Shown piece after piece: positions 7,097 through 9,024 of a stretch of DNA of 9,024 nt. Within the stretch, counting starts at the first letter, position 1, and each line of letters starts with the position of its first letter. The DNA lies in the NCBI GenBank assembly GCA_903840235.1, contig CAIMFE010000018.1, positions 1 through 9,024 on the forward strand. The letters are read 5' to 3'. The notes below the pieces were generated by a model that did no database searches, was not told where the DNA came from, and was given only the letters and a program-made list of their open reading frames with translations. This DNA comes from an uncultured Opitutia bacterium. GTDB taxonomy: Bacteria > Verrucomicrobiota > Verrucomicrobiia > Opitutales > UBA953. A program made the translations under genes and the position numbers.

Positions 7097-7566
7097 TGGA
7101 TTCGACCTTCATCAAAATCAATCATGTCGGCAAAGGAAAGAACATCCGTGCGATGAAGTGAATTCATTTTGCGTTTAGCGTCATTTAGGGCTTCTCGGCC
7201 CATTTCACTCATCCCTTTTTGTACTAATTCCCGATTCCAGACATGAACACGAAGGTCTTTCGGGAACAGATTCAGCAACCGCACGTTTAAATCATTTTCA
7301 TCTTGGGCATTTTTGACGCATTCGATGACTTGTTCAGGATCGACCGCTAAGTGCAGACATAAAAAGCGATCAAAGCCTTTGCAGAAATTTCTTTGATACG
7401 ATTTCGGTAACTCGCCTTTGAGATGTTTCCGGATTTTACCAATGAAGCGGGGGAGGTGTAATAAGCCAGTGGCGGGATGTGGAATATAAGCGGACGGTAA
7501 ATCGTAACAGATTTCCCCCGTCGCTTCACTAAATCCATTCGGGCGTGGAGTAGAGGAATCGGTCAT
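7093..7566 (-). CDS. DUF5069 domain-containing protein
   Basis: A 157-residue soluble protein. The core, residues 30-100, resembles DUF5069: a loop leading to GLLHLPRFIGKIRKHLKGEL (34-53), then KGFDRFLCLHLAVDPEQV (63-80), where family members have a similar HLPR..DK.R segment followed by a FD..F/L..L.VD segment. The remainder (105-157) is a charged helical extension beyond the usual short domain. The family has no established biochemical function that I know of and occurs mainly in Verrucomicrobiota and Planctomycetota. The gene overlaps the upstream lipoprotein gene by ATGA and the downstream methyltransferase gene by GTGA, so translation of all three is probably coupled. The ATG has no Shine-Dalgarno sequence. 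Assignment is from remembered family pattern, not from a profile search. Confidence 0.8.
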   Translation of the reverse strand: MTDSSTPRPNGFSEATGEICYDLPSAYIPHPATGLLHLPRFIGKIRKHLKGELPKSYQRNFCKGFDRFLCLHLAVDPEQVIECVKNAQDENDLNVRLLNLFPKDLRVHVWNRELVQKGMSEMGREALNDAKRKMNSLHRTDVLSFADMIDFDEGRIQ

Positions 7567-8144
7567 GGATTTTTAATTTCAATAAAAGGTTTGAGGTCTT
7601 TGGCAATTTGCACTGCGGCATTCGCAAAATTTTCCGACTGAGCATTCACGTAATCGATTGGATTCTCGGAACGTTTCGCTTTCCATTGTCCTTGTCCTTG
7701 ACTCAAAGATTTCCCTTGGGCGTCTTCGATGCGGTAATGTAATTGCAGGACGGTGGCTTGGGCGGTGAGGAACATCGCCTCCACATCGATAAACAAGACT
7801 ACGTAGTTCTCGTTGGGCGTTTGTAGTTCGAAGGGTAGGCCCGTTTGTTTGGTAAGATTGCGTCCGATGATTTCGCTGACGGCGCGATCGAGAGAGGCAA
7901 TCCAGCGTTGGGAATCATCCACTTTGATTACTCGACTTTCATCGGCAATGACGAGGGTAGGACGGCGTAAGCTGACGGGAATATTGGCTCTCGGTATGAA
8001 AATAATTGGAGATTTCTTAGTAGGTGTAGTTACCGGCCCAGAGAGTTGGTGAAAAGTTACGGATTCACTCTTTTGATCAAAGGTAATGCAACCGGTAGTT
8101 AAACAAGTTAAACTGAGTAATAAGAATAAAGTAAATTTACTCAT
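7563..8144 (-). CDS. PqiC-like (DUF330/YmbA) outer-membrane lipoprotein, ABC-type transport auxiliary component
   Basis: PqiC-type lipoproteins sit on the inner face of the outer membrane and dock the MCE needle of lipid-transport systems such as Pqi. The 193-residue precursor starts with a short basic n-region (MSK), a hydrophobic core (FTLFLLLSLTCL) and the lipobox LTTGC, giving a lipidated Cys19; residue +2 is not Asp, consistent with outer-membrane sorting. The mature part has a beta segment IIFIPRANIPVSLRRPTLVI (47-66), where the family has a similar P.YL.RP.IV stretch, followed by RWIASLDRAVSEIIGRNL. Its ATG overlaps the TGA of the MCE gene (ATGA), the usual pqiB-pqiC order. A weak GAAGA precedes the start. 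The symbol pqiC is not given because orthology to E. coli cannot be shown here. Confidence 0.85.
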   Translation of the reverse strand: MSKFTLFLLLSLTCLTTGCITFDQKSESVTFHQLSGPVTTPTKKSPIIFIPRANIPVSLRRPTLVIADESRVIKVDDSQRWIASLDRAVSEIIGRNLTKQTGLPFELQTPNENYVVLFIDVEAMFLTAQATVLQLHYRIEDAQGKSLSQGQGQWKAKRSENPIDYVNAQSENFANAAVQIAKDLKPFIEIKNP

Positions 8145-9024
8145 TTGGATTCTTCGGGCTTAGGATTTTCCGTGGAAGTCGTGTTCACTTTCTTTTGTCC
8201 GCGACCTTGAATAATCGTTTCGGGATTACGCTCGATGAAGTCAGCTAGAGAACGAATCGCTGTGGCCGCTTCCGAAACATCCGCAAGGGCGGTGTCTAAT
8301 TCGCGTCGAGTCGGCGAACCTGGTTTGGTTAATCCACGAACATTCTCTGCGGTCTCGTTCAGACGTTCGAGGGCTTTGCGACCCGCGGCGGCCATGGTTT
8401 GCAGGTCGTCGGCGACGGGATCCACTTTGCTATTAAAACGTTTCACGAGTTCATCGACCGACCTCATGGCGGCAGAAAAATCGGACACTGCTTGGGTAAT
8501 CGCAGGGTCGCCGGTAATTTTCACGATATTATCGGAAGCCGTGACGAGATTCTTATTTATTTTTTGAAACTCAATTTCTGAAGCGCCTTTATCAATCCGT
8601 CCGAGAATCGAATCTACCTTTTGGGTAATGGCAATGAAGTCGACTTTGCTTAATTGATCGAGCGTTTGGGATACGGCTTTGGTGAGGGCGCCGAGATTCG
8701 AGGGCAGGGTGGGAATTTCTGCGGTGTCGCCTCGCAGGTCATGCAACTTATATTCGCTGTCAGGGAAGTAATCTAACTCAACATAGAGCACGCCGGTAAT
8801 AACGGACTGTTGTTGCAATTTAGCACGCAGACCTTTTTCGATGGAGCCACGTAAGCCGGTCTTATCTAAGAGTGCTTGATCCAATCCGCGTCGAGTTAGT
8901 AAATCAGGCGTGAACTCCATCACCACGGGAACCGAGTAATCGCTCGGTGCTTGCGCGGCAGTGCGCAAAAGTACTTGAGAAACTTTTCCAATAGTGACGC
9001 CACGGAATTTAACCGGTGCACCGA
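8141..9024 (-). CDS. MCE-domain protein (PqiB/MlaD-like), C-terminal part
   Basis: MCE proteins form hexameric rings or tubes in the periplasm that carry phospholipids between membranes. The open frame continues to the right edge, so the N-terminus is missing; 293 residues are visible. They begin with GAPVKFRGVTIGKVSQV, the hallmark of an MCE domain, and the domain ends with the typical LQQQSVITGVLYVELDYFPD. After a Pro-rich turn (IPTLPSNL) comes a long region of amphipathic helices with DQLSKVDF, ELVKRFNSKVDPVADDL and similar repeats, likely the coiled needle or barrel seen in PqiB-type proteins. Near the end SLADFIERNPETIIQGRGQ matches the C-terminal SL.DYLERHPEALLRG pattern common in this family. 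Since at least one MCE repeat and the signal anchor lie outside, I cannot say whether it has one MCE domain (MlaD-like) or several (PqiB-like). A TTG at 8968 is not the real start. Confidence 0.92.
   Translation of the reverse strand, partial: GAPVKFRGVTIGKVSQVLLRTAAQAPSDYSVPVVMEFTPDLLTRRGLDQALLDKTGLRGSIEKGLRAKLQQQSVITGVLYVELDYFPDSEYKLHDLRGDTAEIPTLPSNLGALTKAVSQTLDQLSKVDFIAITQKVDSILGRIDKGASEIEFQKINKNLVTASDNIVKITGDPAITQAVSDFSAAMRSVDELVKRFNSKVDPVADDLQTMAAAGRKALERLNETAENVRGLTKPGSPTRRELDTALADVSEAATAIRSLADFIERNPETIIQGRGQKKVNTTSTENPKPEESK

Noticed and set aside
8235..8581. Plus-strand open frames opposite the MCE gene
   Set aside because: Antisense shadows rich in Ser and Arg with no family resemblance; the minus-strand MCE frame is well supported.
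8141..8968. MCE gene starting at a TTG at 8968
   Set aside because: The frame is open to the window edge and the 18 codons upstream encode the start of a typical MCE domain (GAPVKFRGV), so the gene is truncated by the window, not short.
1..9024. Search for tRNA or rRNA genes, CRISPR repeats, transposases, inverted terminal repeats, toxin-antitoxin or defence genes
   Set aside because: Nothing convincing by eye; almost all bases are in conserved-looking coding frames and no direct repeat series was noticed.

Overview
The window looks like an ordinary chromosomal stretch of a Gram-negative bacterium, most likely from the Verrucomicrobiota (possibly an Opitutae-like lineage) or elsewhere in the PVC group. 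This placement is an inference. It rests on a DUF5069 protein (a family I associate with Verrucomicrobiota and Planctomycetota), an MCE/PqiC envelope lipid-transport pair with a lipobox, a fused two-module M16 peptidase, and the near absence of Shine-Dalgarno sequences. No database search was possible.

Layout. (1) Positions 1-1485, minus strand: prfB (release factor 2), followed 4 bases later by an unrecognised gene that runs off the left edge. (2) Positions 1486-1650: a divergent intergenic region, the only non-coding gap longer than a few bases. It must hold the promoters for prfB and for the peptidase gene, but no strong consensus promoter is visible. (3) Positions 1651-4206, plus strand: an 851-residue M16 (pitrilysin/insulinase-like) zinc peptidase whose first module carries the active site and whose second module has lost it. 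(4) Positions 4203-9024, minus strand: a tightly packed run of six genes, apparently one operon entering from the right edge. In transcription order these are an MCE-domain (PqiB/MlaD-like) protein, a PqiC-like lipoprotein, a DUF5069 protein, a divergent SpoU/TrmH-type RNA methyltransferase, a 256-residue protein of unknown function, and an AmpG-like MFS transporter. The first four genes overlap successively by 4 bases (ATGA, ATGA, GTGA) and the last two gaps are 5-6 bases. The MFS stop overlaps the convergent peptidase stop by 4 bases.

Function. The MCE protein and the lipoprotein probably belong to a trans-envelope lipid transporter whose other parts should lie beyond the right edge. The downstream genes are probably co-expressed with it, but nothing in the sequence shows that they work in the same process. 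I see no tRNA, rRNA, mobile element, CRISPR array, phage gene or obvious defence system. The points most worth a second look are the frameshift-free prfB carrying a look-alike of the classic frameshift signal, the degenerate methyltransferase motifs, the unknown genes, and the gene content of the MCE operon.
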